Assembly (NCBI GenBank): GCA_036015235.1
Contig: CP107926.1
Coordinates: forward strand, 1,302,001 to 1,366,000
Origin: Streptomyces sp. NBC_00433
GTDB taxonomy: Bacteria; Actinomycetota; Actinomycetes; Streptomycetales; Streptomycetaceae
Length of the DNA stretch: 64,000 nucleotides
Reading direction: 5' to 3'
Part shown: positions 48,916 to 58,507 of the stretch, in pieces
Layout of the letters: each line of letters starts with the position of its first letter
How positions within the stretch are numbered: position 1 is the first letter of the stretch
Translations under genes and position numbers: made by a program
Notes under the pieces: model-generated
What the model saw: only the letters and a program-made list of their open reading frames with translations
Databases searched by the model: none
Told to the model about the DNA's origin: nothing

Positions 48916-49122
48916 CGCGGGACTGCGGCGAGATGCGGTAGCGCGGCAAGAGCGGTGCGCAAGGCGCCGTAGAAGATCGTTCGCATGGCCGCGTCGAACT
49001 CTTCGGCTCCGATCGCCTCGACCGGCGCCACAGAGTCGGGCGCCCATTCCGTGCTCCGTGACCTGGGTGGTCTCGCACTGGGTGGGCAGGCCCCGGTTGC
49101 ACATCCAGCAGCTCCCGCGGGC
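48906..49122 (-). pseudogene. Gene debris: zinc alcohol dehydrogenase fragment joined to an SDR fragment
   Basis: On the minus strand, 49122-49036 encodes a structural-zinc piece of an alcohol dehydrogenase (GSCWMCNRGLPTQCETTQV). After a frame change, 49022-48906 encodes an SDR-like piece (EEFDAAMRTIFYGALRTALA, LPHL). Neither has flanking homology long enough to work. The surrounding 48916-49406 stretch holds no intact gene. Confidence 0.6.
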
Positions 49123-49406
49123 GCGGCGGGCGGGACGCTGTCCTCCGACCGCACCGCACCCTTCGCCGAGGCGGCGCTCGTCACCGCACGCCGGGACATG
49201 TCGGTGGCCGCGACCCGGGTGCCGATGCGGGCGGCCAGCACTGCCAGCGCGCGGCTGCCCGGCTGCATCACCAGAAGAGGGCGACAAACTCATATAATCG
49301 ATGTAAAACATGCCATTCGCATACGCCGACATGTGGCCTCCCTCATGCGGGGACACCGCGAGCCGGTCGCGGACGACTCCGGGTCGATGCCTGAGGAGGT
49401 GGCGGG

Positions 49407-50645
49407 GTGGCAGGAGCCGCGGGGCTGCTGGACATGGCGGGCAGGCTGCTCGAGCGCGGGCACGTGGTGGGTTTCGACGGGCTGCCGCGCCTCGTGGAGG
49501 AATGCGCCGCGCTGGCGGGTCTGATGGGTGCGCGGGTCTTCGTGGCGGACCTGCGGGACGAGGCGCTGTGCGAGGTGACCGGACTCGGTCCGGACGCCGG
49601 GGCGGGCGGGACGCGCTTCTCGATCGACGGGTCGCGGCCCGGCCGCACCTTCGCGGACACCCGGCCGCTGCTGGAGCCGGCGGGCGGGACGGACGGGTCG
49701 GACAGGTGGTGGGTGCCGATCCTGGACGGCACCGAGCGCCTGGGCGTGCTCCGGGTGGATCCCGCCCCCTCGGCGGGCACGGAAGCCGAGACCCGGGAGG
49801 CGGCCCAGATGCTGGCGTCGCTGGTCGGCCTGATGCTGGTCAGCAAGCGCCCGAGCAGCGACGCCTACGCCCGCCTCACCCGCAAGCAGCGGATGACCGT
49901 GGCAGCCGAGCTGGAATGGAACCTGATGCCGCCGCTGGCCTTCGCGAACAGCGACGTGGTGATCGCCGCGGCGGCGGAGCCCGCCTACGACATCGGCGGT
50001 GACGCGTTCGACTACGCGATCGCCGGACGGACAGCCCACCTGGCGGTCTTCGACGCGATGGGCCACGACAGCGCGGCGGGCCTGACGGCCAGTGTCGCGG
50101 TGGCCGCCTTCCGCAACCAGCGGCGGCAGGGCGCCGACCTGGTCACCGTCGGCGAGGAGATCGAGAAGGCGCTCGTGGACCAGTTCGGCGGCAGCACGTA
50201 CGCCACGGCCGTACTGGCCGAACTCGACCAGGCCGACGGCGTGTTCCGCTGGGTGAACCGGGGTCACCCGCCGCCGATCGTCATCCGCCACGGCCGGTGG
50301 ATGGCCGGCATGGAGTGCGAGCCCGCGCACCCGCTGGGCCTGAGCTTGGGGCTGGAGGCCACCGTGTGCCGGGAGCAGCTCACACCGGGCGACCGTATCG
50401 TCCTGTACACCGACGGCATCACCGAGGCCCGCGACCGCAGCGGCCTGCAGTTCGGCACGGCCCGCTTCATCGAGTTCCTCAACCGCCACCACGCGGAAGG
50501 CCTGCCCGTACCCGAGACACTGCGGCGGCTGATGCTGGCGATCATCGCCCACAACCAGGGCCGCCTGTCCGACGACGCCACCGTGCTGTGCCTGGAATGG
50601 CGAGGCCCCAGCCGCAACCCCCAACTGCGGCCCGACGGATCATGA
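49407..50645 (+). CDS. SpoIIE/PP2C-type phosphatase with N-terminal GAF-like domain
   Basis: 412 residues. N-terminal sensor-like domain (about 1-150), a connecting helix (LTRKQRMTVAAELEWNLMPP), then the PP2C SpoIIE domain (about 185-400) with metal-binding Asp residues in YDIGGDAFDYA, FDAMGHDSAAG, LYTDGITEARD and DDATVL. It probably dephosphorylates STAS antagonists such as the product encoded 0.5 kb upstream. GTG 49407 with GAGGAGG 7 nt upstream. Its stop codon overlaps the start of a dead decarboxylase fragment. Confidence 0.92.
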   Translation: MAGAAGLLDMAGRLLERGHVVGFDGLPRLVEECAALAGLMGARVFVADLRDEALCEVTGLGPDAGAGGTRFSIDGSRPGRTFADTRPLLEPAGGTDGSDRWWVPILDGTERLGVLRVDPAPSAGTEAETREAAQMLASLVGLMLVSKRPSSDAYARLTRKQRMTVAAELEWNLMPPLAFANSDVVIAAAAEPAYDIGGDAFDYAIAGRTAHLAVFDAMGHDSAAGLTASVAVAAFRNQRRQGADLVTVGEEIEKALVDQFGGSTYATAVLAELDQADGVFRWVNRGHPPPIVIRHGRWMAGMECEPAHPLGLSLGLEATVCREQLTPGDRIVLYTDGITEARDRSGLQFGTARFIEFLNRHHAEGLPVPETLRRLMLAIIAHNQGRLSDDATVLCLEWRGPSRNPQLRPDGS

Positions 50646-50905
50646 ACCCCTCGGTGCGCCCGGCTCCGCCGGTCCACCTGCCCGATCCATCCGACCTGCG
50701 CCTGGATCAGGCGATGCTGCCGCGAGAGGCGTTCTTCGGGCCCGTCGAGCAGATCCGCGCAGACCGTGCCGAAGGCCGGGTCGCCGCGGAGATGCTCACG
50801 CCCTGCCCCCCGGCATCCCCGCGGCATTGCCCGGCGAACGGCTCGACACGGCCGTGCCGCGATACCTGCGCTCCGGCGCCGAAGCCGGCATGGCCGTCCC
50901 GCCGG
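50642..50905 (+). pseudogene. 3' remnant of an Orn/Lys/Arg decarboxylase gene
   Basis: The first frame (from 50642) reads LRLDQAMLPREAFFGPVEQI...AAEMLTPCPP. One base is missing in a C-run near 50809, and the next frame continues GIPAALPGERLDTAVPRYLR. This is the normal C-terminal end of PLP-dependent basic amino acid decarboxylases. The catalytic part (over 350 residues) is absent. Confidence 0.7.
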
Positions 50906-50982
50906 CCTTCCTGGGCAGCAGCGGTGAAAAGAAGCCCTGGCATGCGCTGGCTGGACCGCCGACCTCGACAACACCGGGTTCG

Positions 50983-52164
50983 TCACGCGGCACGGTAGGC
51001 CACGGCCCTCACGGCAATCAGAACCTTGTGCTGTCGGCTCACTGCCGGTGTGCGATCTGCTGCACCGAGGAACCGGCGCAGTTCGGCCCGGATGGTGGCC
51101 GAGTCGGCGCTTTTGATCACTGGCAGCGCTTCCGCGATGGTGCGGCAAGCCCCCTCCTGATCGCCCATCCCTGCCTGGGCGGTCGCGTACCGCACCGCAA
51201 AGCGGGCCCGCGAGTTGGCGTCAGCGGTCGCCACGGGAGCACGCCGAAGTTCGGCAGCGAAGATCCCGGCGGCGTGGCTGAATCTGCCGAGGTCGACCAG
51301 GCAGGACGCCTCGATCACGCGCGGGGTCCCATTCTCGATACGCGGCCCCCACCGCAGTCCTGACGGGCTTGCAGCCGCCTCGGCCCGGTGGGTTTGCATC
51401 CGGTCCAACGCGCGCCGGTACGAATCGTAGTCGCCGAGGACGGCGTGGCCTTGGGCCTCGCGCCGTGCGGCATGTACCAGGATTCGCGGGGTCGCGGCCG
51501 GATGGTCGGCCGCGCGGCGGGCATGGTCGACCACGGCGGATCGGTCTCCGCGGTGCTGGGCGATGGAGGCCCGGCGGACCAGCGCGTAGGCGGCCATCGA
51601 GTCGTCGTCACCCAGAGCTGCCCAGCGGACCGCGACGTCAGTCCAGCGCAGCGAATCAGCCGGCCTTTCCGCCTCCTGAGCCATCCAGCCCAGGTATTCC
51701 GCATACCGTGCGGCGATCAGCCAGACCTCCCGTCGGCGAGCGTGACCGACGCGTGGCGCCGCATCGGTCAGCAGACCGGCTATGGACCGCATGGGCGCGG
51801 CCGGCATGCTCGGGCCCAAGGTCCGCCCGAGAGCCCGGAACTCGTCGAACATCCGCGTGTAGCCGGAGACCAGGACATCGGCGTCGATGTGGGTGCTGCG
51901 GCCTTGCCGAGCCTTGTCGGCGAGGGCTTCGAGCGCACCGCCGGCGCTGAGCGCCGCATCGCAGGCCGCCGCAATCGCTGCCGTGGGATTGCGCCGGCCA
52001 CTTTGCAGATTGCAGATGTGCCCCTCGGAGATGGCTGTGCGTTCGGCCAGCCCGCGCACCGACCAGCCCTTGAGCACACGGAGCCGGGCGAGTTCGACAC
52101 CGAACTCCTGCGCCGGAGAAGGGGCGTGCGTGGCTTCCCGGCCCGATGCGAACGGAAGGTCCAT
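50983..52164 (-). CDS. XRE-family helix-turn-helix regulator with TPR-like C-terminus
   Basis: 393 residues. HTH_3 at about residues 18-75 (LARLRVLKGWSVRGLAERTA, ISEGHICNLQSGRRNPTAAI), then an all-helical region rich in Ala/Arg typical of Streptomyces multi-helix regulators. ATG 52164 has no ribosome site, and TACCCT lies 7 nt before it as a possible -10, so the mRNA may be leaderless. Target genes unknown. The gap 52165-52551 upstream shows no gene. Confidence 0.85.
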   Translation of the reverse strand: MDLPFASGREATHAPSPAQEFGVELARLRVLKGWSVRGLAERTAISEGHICNLQSGRRNPTAAIAAACDAALSAGGALEALADKARQGRSTHIDADVLVSGYTRMFDEFRALGRTLGPSMPAAPMRSIAGLLTDAAPRVGHARRREVWLIAARYAEYLGWMAQEAERPADSLRWTDVAVRWAALGDDDSMAAYALVRRASIAQHRGDRSAVVDHARRAADHPAATPRILVHAARREAQGHAVLGDYDSYRRALDRMQTHRAEAAASPSGLRWGPRIENGTPRVIEASCLVDLGRFSHAAGIFAAELRRAPVATADANSRARFAVRYATAQAGMGDQEGACRTIAEALPVIKSADSATIRAELRRFLGAADRTPAVSRQHKVLIAVRAVAYRAA

Positions 52165-52551
52165 ACACGTCAGGGTAGGGAGCGGGGGGAGTTCGAAGGT
52201 GGCGATCGAGGATACTCGGTCGTCATTCAGTCTGGGGTGAATGGTGTGGTTCGGTCCGTGGGTGGGGGTGGGGGTGGGGCCTCTGCGGTGTGGTCGGGGC
52301 CGGGTGGTTCCGGGCCATGGTGTCCGGCCGCAATCACGTGGAGAGGTGCGCGGCCGGCACGATCCGCGCGGCGTTTCGTCCGGATACCGGGCAGACCAGC
52401 TCATCCGAACGAAACGCCCCACGTCATCCGAGTGCGCTGCCCCGGTCACGGCGCAGGCCCGTGCAGTCGTACGTCCTAGCGTGCGCGTCGCGCGTGTCCT
52501 TCGTACTCCTCCACGGCCGGCAGCCCGGCTTCCGGCAGCCCGTCAAAGGCG
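52165..52551. other. Intergenic region, no gene seen
   Basis: Contains the G-rich tract around 52258-52276 and presumably the XRE promoter. No frame shows homology or a ribosome site. Confidence 0.4.
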
Positions 52552-53406
52552 TCAGAGCTTCAGAGCGTCGGCGAACCGGTCGATCTGGTCGGCGTCCGAG
52601 CTCCAGCAGTACAGCATCACCTCGTCGGCGCCGATGTCCGTGTAGCCCTCGACGGCCTCGCGGATGGCCTGCGGGGTGGTGAGGAGTCCTTCGACCATGC
52701 TGTCGGCGTGGCCGGTGAAGTCGTAGTACTCCAGGAGGTTGCGGCGGGCCCGGTCAACGGTGGCGTCCGGGCCGAGGACGGCGTTCACCTGGGCGAGCAG
52801 GCGGGGCCGCCCGGAACGGCCATGGGTCTGCCAGGACGTTTCCACGCGACGGAAGAGGCCGGACATGATCCGCGGTGGCAGGCCGGCGCCGAGGAACCCG
52901 TCGCCGAACCTCCCCACGCGTTCGACTGCCGCCGGTACGAAGCCGCCGAACAGCACCTCCGGTCCGCCGGGTGTCGCGGGCGCGGGGCCGATGGGGCCGA
53001 CGCCTTCGCCGTAGGGCTTGCCGGACCAGGCGAGGCGCAGTCGGTCCATCTGCTCCTCGAGGCGGCGACCCCGTTGCCGGATGTCGATGCCCGCCGCGCG
53101 GCAGTCGTCCTCACGGACGCCGACACCGACGCCGAGAGTGAAACGGCCGCCGGTGAGCCGGTCGAGGGTCGCGGTCTGTTTGGCGAGTAACGCGGTGTTG
53201 TGGTGCGGCGCGAGCAGCACCTCCGTCTGGAGGCGGATACGGGAGGTGACGCCGGCGAGGTTCGCGAGGGTGATGAGGGGTTCGGGATTGTCGAAGACGA
53301 GCCGATCGAGCAGTCCGAGGGTGCTGAACGGGCCGGTGTCGGCGCGTTGGGCCCAGTCCAGCAGGGCGGCAGGATCTTCGACGGGAAGGCCGAGGCCTAT
53401 CTTCAC
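52552..53406 (-). CDS. LLM-class flavin/F420-dependent oxidoreductase
   Basis: 284-residue luciferase-like TIM barrel: VKIGLGLPVEDP start, RLQTEVLLAPHHNTALLAKQ, LDRLTGGRFTLGVGVG, GRFGDGFLGAG. GTG 53406 with GGAGG 8 nt upstream. Cofactor FMN or F420, substrate unknown. The 480 bp before it (53407-53887) contain no convincing gene. Confidence 0.9.
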   Translation of the reverse strand: MKIGLGLPVEDPAALLDWAQRADTGPFSTLGLLDRLVFDNPEPLITLANLAGVTSRIRLQTEVLLAPHHNTALLAKQTATLDRLTGGRFTLGVGVGVREDDCRAAGIDIRQRGRRLEEQMDRLRLAWSGKPYGEGVGPIGPAPATPGGPEVLFGGFVPAAVERVGRFGDGFLGAGLPPRIMSGLFRRVETSWQTHGRSGRPRLLAQVNAVLGPDATVDRARRNLLEYYDFTGHADSMVEGLLTTPQAIREAVEGYTDIGADEVMLYCWSSDADQIDRFADALKL

Positions 53407-53887
53407 GGGATGAACCTCCGAAGGGCATGGCGGATGGTGACGCGTCACTGGACGCGCCTGGGGCCGGTTCGAGCGGATTCGACAGTGGGAGCGACGTCGA
53501 GAACGGCGTGCCGGCGCTCATGCGTGAGCGGGTGGTTCCGGACCAGCCCGGGGGGACCGCCGGGCTGTCAGAGCTGGGTGGTTGCGTGGCGGCCATGCGG
53601 CCGCCGGGCGGACTCCTGTGTCGTCCAGGCCCGTCGAGGCCTCCCGGAAGTTCGCCGAGTCCCAGCTCGTCACTCATATCTCCACGGTGTGCCTGGATGG
53701 CTCGACTGCCCGTCAACCTTAGCCCCCACTCGTGACGCGCCATCAGGTCCGCGGTGGATGTTCTTCGCTGCCGGCAACGACACCGACACCTCTACCCTTG
53801 CCGAACGCCGGGCACAGTATGCGGGGATCCGTGTCGCCCGACGGTTCGCGGGACCGGGCGACCGTTCGCGGGAGCGGCGGGCCGCGC
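53407..53887. other. Intergenic region, no gene seen
   Basis: Between the divergent/tandem minus-strand LLM gene and the phosphatase gene. Frames are open on both strands, as expected at this G+C, but composition and residues look non-coding. Confidence 0.4.
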
Positions 53888-55903
53888 TCACCGGGGCAGG
53901 GGGAGCGTGCGCGCCAGCAGCAGCGCGGTGTCGTCCTCGGAACCGCCCTCGGGCAGCATCGTGTCGATGACCCTGGTGCAGAGGTCGTCCAGGGTCGCCG
54001 CAGGACGGGCGAGGGCCGTGCGCAACCGTTCGAGGCCTTGGTCGATGTCGGCTTCCCTCGTCTCGACCAGGCCGTCGGTGTACAACGCGATCAGGCTGCC
54101 CTCCTCCAGGTGCGTCTCGGCGGAGCGGAAGTCCCCCAGCCCGATGCCGATCGGTGCCCCGGGGGGCAGGCCGACGAATTCGACGCTCCCGTCGGGGGTG
54201 ACGATCGCCGGCGGGGGGTGCCCGGCGCTGGCCATGGTGCAGGAGCGGGTCGCCGGGTCGTAGACGACGTAGATGCAGGTGGCTCCCACGCTCGGTGAGG
54301 TGAGCTCTTCCTCGGGCCGGTCGCGCGCCAGGCCGACCACGAGTTCGTCCAGCCGGGCCAGCACCTCGTCCGGGGGCAGTTCCAGGTTGGTCAGGGTGTT
54401 CAGCACCATACGGAGCCGGCCCATGGTCGCGGCGGCGTTGATGCCGTGGCCGACGACGTCGCCGACGACCAGGGCGACCCGGTCGTGCGACATCGGGATC
54501 ACGTCGAACCAGTCGCCGCCGACTCCGCCGTGCTTGTCCGCGGGCAGATAGCGCGAGGCCACCTCGACCGCGTCGCCGCTGCGCAGGATGTGCGGCAGCA
54601 GGTCGCGCTGGAGCGCGAGGGCGGCCGTGCGCTCGCGGCTGTAGCGGCGGGCGTTGTCCAGGCTCAGGGAGGCGCGGGCCGCCAGCCCCTCGGCGAGGAA
54701 GAGGTCGACCCTGCTGAAGGGCACCGAATTCTCCGAGCGGAAGAAGGTGACGATGCCGAGGACGTGCCCGCGGGCCTGGAGCGGGATGATCATCAATGAG
54801 TGCATCCCGAACCGCTGGAGGACCGCGGCACGGCTGGGGTCGTCGTCGCGCCAGGTCCCCCCGGAGGGGTCCATCACCGGCTCGAAGTGGGAGGTCCCTG
54901 TGACCCGCACCTCGGTGTAGGGGGATGAGGTCGGCACGAAGACCGGCATTCCCCGCGGCCAGATGGCCTCGGGGACGCCGGGGTGGATGGAGGCCAGGCC
55001 ACCGCGGTAGAAGGCGGCGTTGCCGGCCTCGTTGGGGCTGACGCGCTCCAGCGGTTCCTGATCCGGCGTGATGGAGTCGGCGAGGTCGACCGTGACGAAG
55101 TCCGCGAGCGTCGGCACCGCGGTGTCCGCCAACTCCTGGGCGGTGGCCATGACATCGAGCGTGGTCCCGATCCGGGTGCCCGCCTCGACGAGCAGTCCCA
55201 GCCGCTGCCGCGACCAGCTCTCGCGAATGTCCTCGACGATCAGGCACAGGCCCAGTGCCCGGCCGCCCGCGTCGTCCACGCGGAAGAGGGACAGCGACAG
55301 CGACGGCTCGGGGCCCCCCTCCGGCCCGGACGGCATCCACAGCAGATCCACCGAGGCTGTCCCGCGTTCGAGGATCCGCCGCATCGCGGCCTCAAGGCTC
55401 TGGCCGCGCCCCGACGCGATCAGCTCCGTGAGCCGCCGCCCCACGCGGGGACCGCCGGGGATGAAGTCCATGCCGGTGATCGCCTCGTTGTACCAGGTGC
55501 AGCACAGGTCGGGCCCCCACAGCGAGGCCCCCATGGGCGCGTGCTCGAACACGGTCTCCAGCGCGGCCGTGTCCAGGCGGGAGGGCGCCGGCCGCCCGGC
55601 GGGAGCGGCCTCCCACACCAGCCAGTCGTGGCCCGCCTCGCCGACGAGGAAGGGGGTGACCCGGAAGTCCACGTTCCGTCCCCGGCCGTCGGCCTGCCGG
55701 ATGTCCACCGGCCCTGACCAGCGCCTGGAGGCGTTCAGCGGACCGGGGGGCCGAGGCTCGCCGCCGGCCATCACCAGCTGGTGGGCGGGGCGGCCCAGCG
55801 CCTCGGCGGCGGAGAAACCCCAGAGGCGCTCGGCCGCGGGCGCCCAGATGACCACCGTACCGGCGTCGCTGATCACCGCCACCAGTTCGAACGAGCTGCT
55901 CAC
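53888..55903 (-). CDS. PAS-GAF-SpoIIE phosphatase
   Basis: 671 residues. One or two PAS-like domains (about 5-225), a GAF domain (about 235-400; SLMIIPLQARGHVLGIVTFF), a short coiled region (ERTAALALQRDLLPHILRSG) and a PP2C SpoIIE domain (about 430-668) with GGVGGDWFDV, GDVVGHGINAA, LYTDGLVETRE and SEDDTALLL metal sites. No kinase ATPase domain is fused. Probably a signal-controlled phosphatase acting on STAS antagonists. GTG 55903 with GGAGAG upstream. Confidence 0.93.
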   Translation of the reverse strand: MSSSFELVAVISDAGTVVIWAPAAERLWGFSAAEALGRPAHQLVMAGGEPRPPGPLNASRRWSGPVDIRQADGRGRNVDFRVTPFLVGEAGHDWLVWEAAPAGRPAPSRLDTAALETVFEHAPMGASLWGPDLCCTWYNEAITGMDFIPGGPRVGRRLTELIASGRGQSLEAAMRRILERGTASVDLLWMPSGPEGGPEPSLSLSLFRVDDAGGRALGLCLIVEDIRESWSRQRLGLLVEAGTRIGTTLDVMATAQELADTAVPTLADFVTVDLADSITPDQEPLERVSPNEAGNAAFYRGGLASIHPGVPEAIWPRGMPVFVPTSSPYTEVRVTGTSHFEPVMDPSGGTWRDDDPSRAAVLQRFGMHSLMIIPLQARGHVLGIVTFFRSENSVPFSRVDLFLAEGLAARASLSLDNARRYSRERTAALALQRDLLPHILRSGDAVEVASRYLPADKHGGVGGDWFDVIPMSHDRVALVVGDVVGHGINAAATMGRLRMVLNTLTNLELPPDEVLARLDELVVGLARDRPEEELTSPSVGATCIYVVYDPATRSCTMASAGHPPPAIVTPDGSVEFVGLPPGAPIGIGLGDFRSAETHLEEGSLIALYTDGLVETREADIDQGLERLRTALARPAATLDDLCTRVIDTMLPEGGSEDDTALLLARTLPLPR

Positions 55904-56495
55904 CGTCTGCTCTCCTATGACCCCGCAGGGTCATCGACGGGCGTGCGAGACCCGCTGCAGGGAAGACCCCTCCCCGCCAGGTTCGCACAATATCGGGCAT
56001 ACCGTACGAGTAGTCGTGGTCAGGACGGCCCGCCACCGGCGCTCCCGCGGAGCGCGCCGCCCGTCCACGACCCGGGGGTCAGCGGGGCCGGGGGGTCGGG
56101 GGCAGGCCGGTGGATTCCTCCTGGGCGACGTGGGCGGCGGACATGGGGGTCCACCGGCGCCTGGGTGGCCAGGTCGCCGGTACCCGTGCCGACCGTGCCC
56201 CCGGCGCCGCCCCGGTCGCTCACGAGCGCGAAGGCCCCGGGCGAGCCGGCCGCGACGACGCCCGCCGGCGCCTGCCGCAGCCCGGGGTGGTCGGGCGCGG
56301 GAACGGCGGCCGCGGGGACGATCGGGCCCGGCCGCGACAGCGGCCCACGATCACTACTTCCACAGACGCCCTGGCGCGCGACTTCGTCATGTCCCGCAGC
56401 TCAGCGCACGCGGCGACGTACGCGTCCTCAACGGCGGGCAACGGGCCGTGTACAACGGAGGTGATCGGAATCCCCTTCGAGCGAGGACGACGCAC
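55904..56495. other. 592-bp intergenic region between divergent genes
   Basis: Holds the promoters of the PAS-GAF phosphatase and the LLM gene; no gene or clear operator seen. GC-rich repeats of CCGGGG type occur around 56080-56120. Confidence 0.4.
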
Positions 56496-57380
56496 ATGGC
56501 ACAGGACAAGAACCCCCTGGGCAGGATCGGCGTCTGGACCAGCGCCTGGACCACCGCCCAGAACGGCGACGGCCCCGCGTACTCAGGTGTGCACGACGAG
56601 GCCGCGGCCGAACTCGACTCCCTGGGCTACGGCACGATCTGGCTCGGCGGCGGCCCGGACGTCGGCTACGCGGCGCCATTGCTGGCCGCCGCGCCCCGGA
56701 TCACGGTGGCCACCGGCATCCTCAGCATCTGGCAGCACGGCGCGGAGGAGGTCGCCGCCGGGCGGGCGGCGCTCGAACGCGCCCATCCCGGGCGGTTCCT
56801 GCTCGGGCTCGGCGTGAGCCACGGAGTGCTCGCCAAGGACTACGCGAAGCCGTACTCGGCGATGCGCGAGTACCTGACCGCGCTGGACTCCGCGCCGGAG
56901 CCGGTGCCCGCGGCCGGAAGGGTCCTGGCCGCGCTCGGCCCCCGGATGCTGGAGCTGGCCAGGGACCGCGCGGCAGGTGCGCACCCGTACCTGGTCACCG
57001 CGGAGCACACCGCCGGGGCCCGCGACATCCTGGGCCGGGACGCGCTGCTCGCGCCGGAGTTCAAGGTGGTGCTCGACCCGGACCTGGACCGCGCCCGCGC
57101 CACCGCCCGCGACTACCTGGCCATGTACCTCACGCTGCCCAACTACACCACGAACCTGCGGCGGCTCGGCTTCACCGAGGACGACCTGCGCGACGGCGGC
57201 AGCGACCGGCTGCTGGACGCGGTGTTCGCGCTCGGCGACGCCGACACGATCGCGGCGCGCGCCCAGGAGTTCCTCGCCGCGGGGGCCGACCACCTGGCGC
57301 TCCAGGTCGTCACCGCCGACACCCGGACGGAACTCCCGCTGGACGCCTGGCGGCGGCTGGCCGAGGTGCTGCTGCCGTAG
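56496..57380 (+). CDS. F420-dependent LLM oxidoreductase (TIGR03620-like)
   Basis: 294 residues: GRIGVWTSAWTTAQ start, ELDSLGYGTIWLGGG, ATGILSIWQHGAEEVAAGRA, HPGRFLLGLGVSHG, LPNYTTNLRRLGFTEDDL. This layout matches the actinobacterial F420-type subgroup. ATG with GAGGA upstream. Substrate unknown. Confidence 0.92.
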   Translation: MAQDKNPLGRIGVWTSAWTTAQNGDGPAYSGVHDEAAAELDSLGYGTIWLGGGPDVGYAAPLLAAAPRITVATGILSIWQHGAEEVAAGRAALERAHPGRFLLGLGVSHGVLAKDYAKPYSAMREYLTALDSAPEPVPAAGRVLAALGPRMLELARDRAAGAHPYLVTAEHTAGARDILGRDALLAPEFKVVLDPDLDRARATARDYLAMYLTLPNYTTNLRRLGFTEDDLRDGGSDRLLDAVFALGDADTIAARAQEFLAAGADHLALQVVTADTRTELPLDAWRRLAEVLLP

Positions 57381-57549
57381 ACACGCCCGGTCGGCGCGGG
57401 CCGGCAGGCAGGCGGTGCGTCCTGGGCCACGCGCACGCCCCTCCGTCATGCGCGGAGCACCGGTCACCCCGCAGGGAAACGCAGCAGGTCAACGCCCCTC
57501 ACTCGACTTCTCCGGCGGGACGGGTCGTACGGACCGACGACGTGCGGAA

Positions 57550-57577
57550 CGCCCGGCCGGGAGACTCCGGCCGGGCG
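57550..57577. terminator. Hairpin between convergent LLM and hypothetical genes
   Basis: 11-bp stem CGCCCGGCCGG/CCGGCCGGGCG with a 6-nt loop, 12 bp past the stop of the minus-strand gene. Confidence 0.6.
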
Positions 57578-57588
57578 CTCCCCACGGA

Positions 57589-58188
57589 TCAGATCGTGGG
57601 GGTGTCGTCGACGATCTCCTGGTGCGGCTCGACGACGAACTTCCAGCCGTCGCTGGGCTCCAGGAACCGCACCCGGGGCGGGTAGATGTCCAGGGCTCGG
57701 CGGTCGCGGTTCTGGTTGCCCGCGCTCTTCCGGCCCCGGATCGGCTCCTCGAACAGGTCGACCTTGACATCCGGCACCGCGACGGACTCCTCGCTCCAGC
57801 GCTGGACGATCCCAGCGCCGAAGGCGTCCCGCGCGGCGGCGTAAAGCGCCTCCAGCGATTTCACGTCGCCGCCGGGAACGAAGAGGGCGAGATTCAGCAG
57901 CACGCCCGCGCTCCGGAGGACCTCTATTTCCTCCCCTGCCTTTTCGGCGACCCATACCCCGGCATCTTCCGCACTGTCAGGGAGGAGGGTTATCTCGTCA
58001 CCGAATATCGTCCGCGCGGTGAAGGACCCGCCCTCGAAATTCTGGCCCGGCTTCGTGAGGCTGGCCGGGGCGTAGCAGTCGACAGGAAGACCGTCCGTCC
58101 GCGCCGGAACGAAGATGCCGTCCTGGATGCCCAACTCCGCGACCTCCTCAGCCGTGAGACGTCGAGCCGCAACCTTCTCGGTATTCAC
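57589..58188 (-). CDS. Hypothetical protein, 199 residues
   Basis: Not recognised. Soluble, acidic, no signal peptide or membrane segment; starts MNTEKVAARRLTAEEVAELG and contains AEKAGEEIEVLRSAGVLLNL, consistent with a CATRA- or immunity-like small alpha/beta protein, though no family can be named. GTG start with AAGGGGA upstream. Its 5' region (58189-58507) is less GC-rich than the surroundings and may mark acquired DNA. Confidence 0.75.
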   Translation of the reverse strand: MNTEKVAARRLTAEEVAELGIQDGIFVPARTDGLPVDCYAPASLTKPGQNFEGGSFTARTIFGDEITLLPDSAEDAGVWVAEKAGEEIEVLRSAGVLLNLALFVPGGDVKSLEALYAAARDAFGAGIVQRWSEESVAVPDVKVDLFEEPIRGRKSAGNQNRDRRALDIYPPRVRFLEPSDGWKFVVEPHQEIVDDTPTI

Positions 58189-58507
58189 GCCATTCCCCTT
58201 TTTTCGGCGCCTGCGAATTACTCATTACCCTATCACGAAGACACCCGTTCAGTTCCCGCCCCGTATGGCGTCGCGACGGTCACGACACTGCTGGTCAGCA
58301 CTCAGGGAATTCCTTCGTCCGGACGCGAACCCGATCGGCGGCGACGCACAGGGGACGCGTCCTTATACGTCGACCATTCGCCGGAAACACCTCGGCAATT
58401 CACCGACGCCCGCGCGCCGGGGGTGGAGGGGAACGGTTCCCGATCTCCACCTGTCCTTCCACCCGTGGGTCCAGGTACGGAAAGCGCCGGATCGGCAGGC
58501 TTGAGGC
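58189..58507. other. Intergenic region, comparatively AT-rich at its left end
   Basis: Divergent promoter region; the first 60 bp (including a CCCCTTTTTTCG tract) have clearly lower G+C. No gene seen. Confidence 0.4.

Noticed and set aside
53427..53735. 102-codon plus-strand frame upstream of the PAS-GAF phosphatase
   Set aside because: No ribosome site, Pro/Gly/Ser-rich shadow composition, lies opposite the LLM leader region.
58189..58507. Possible mobile element boundary near the AT-richer patch
   Set aside because: No direct or inverted terminal repeats, integrase or transposase sequence found on either side.
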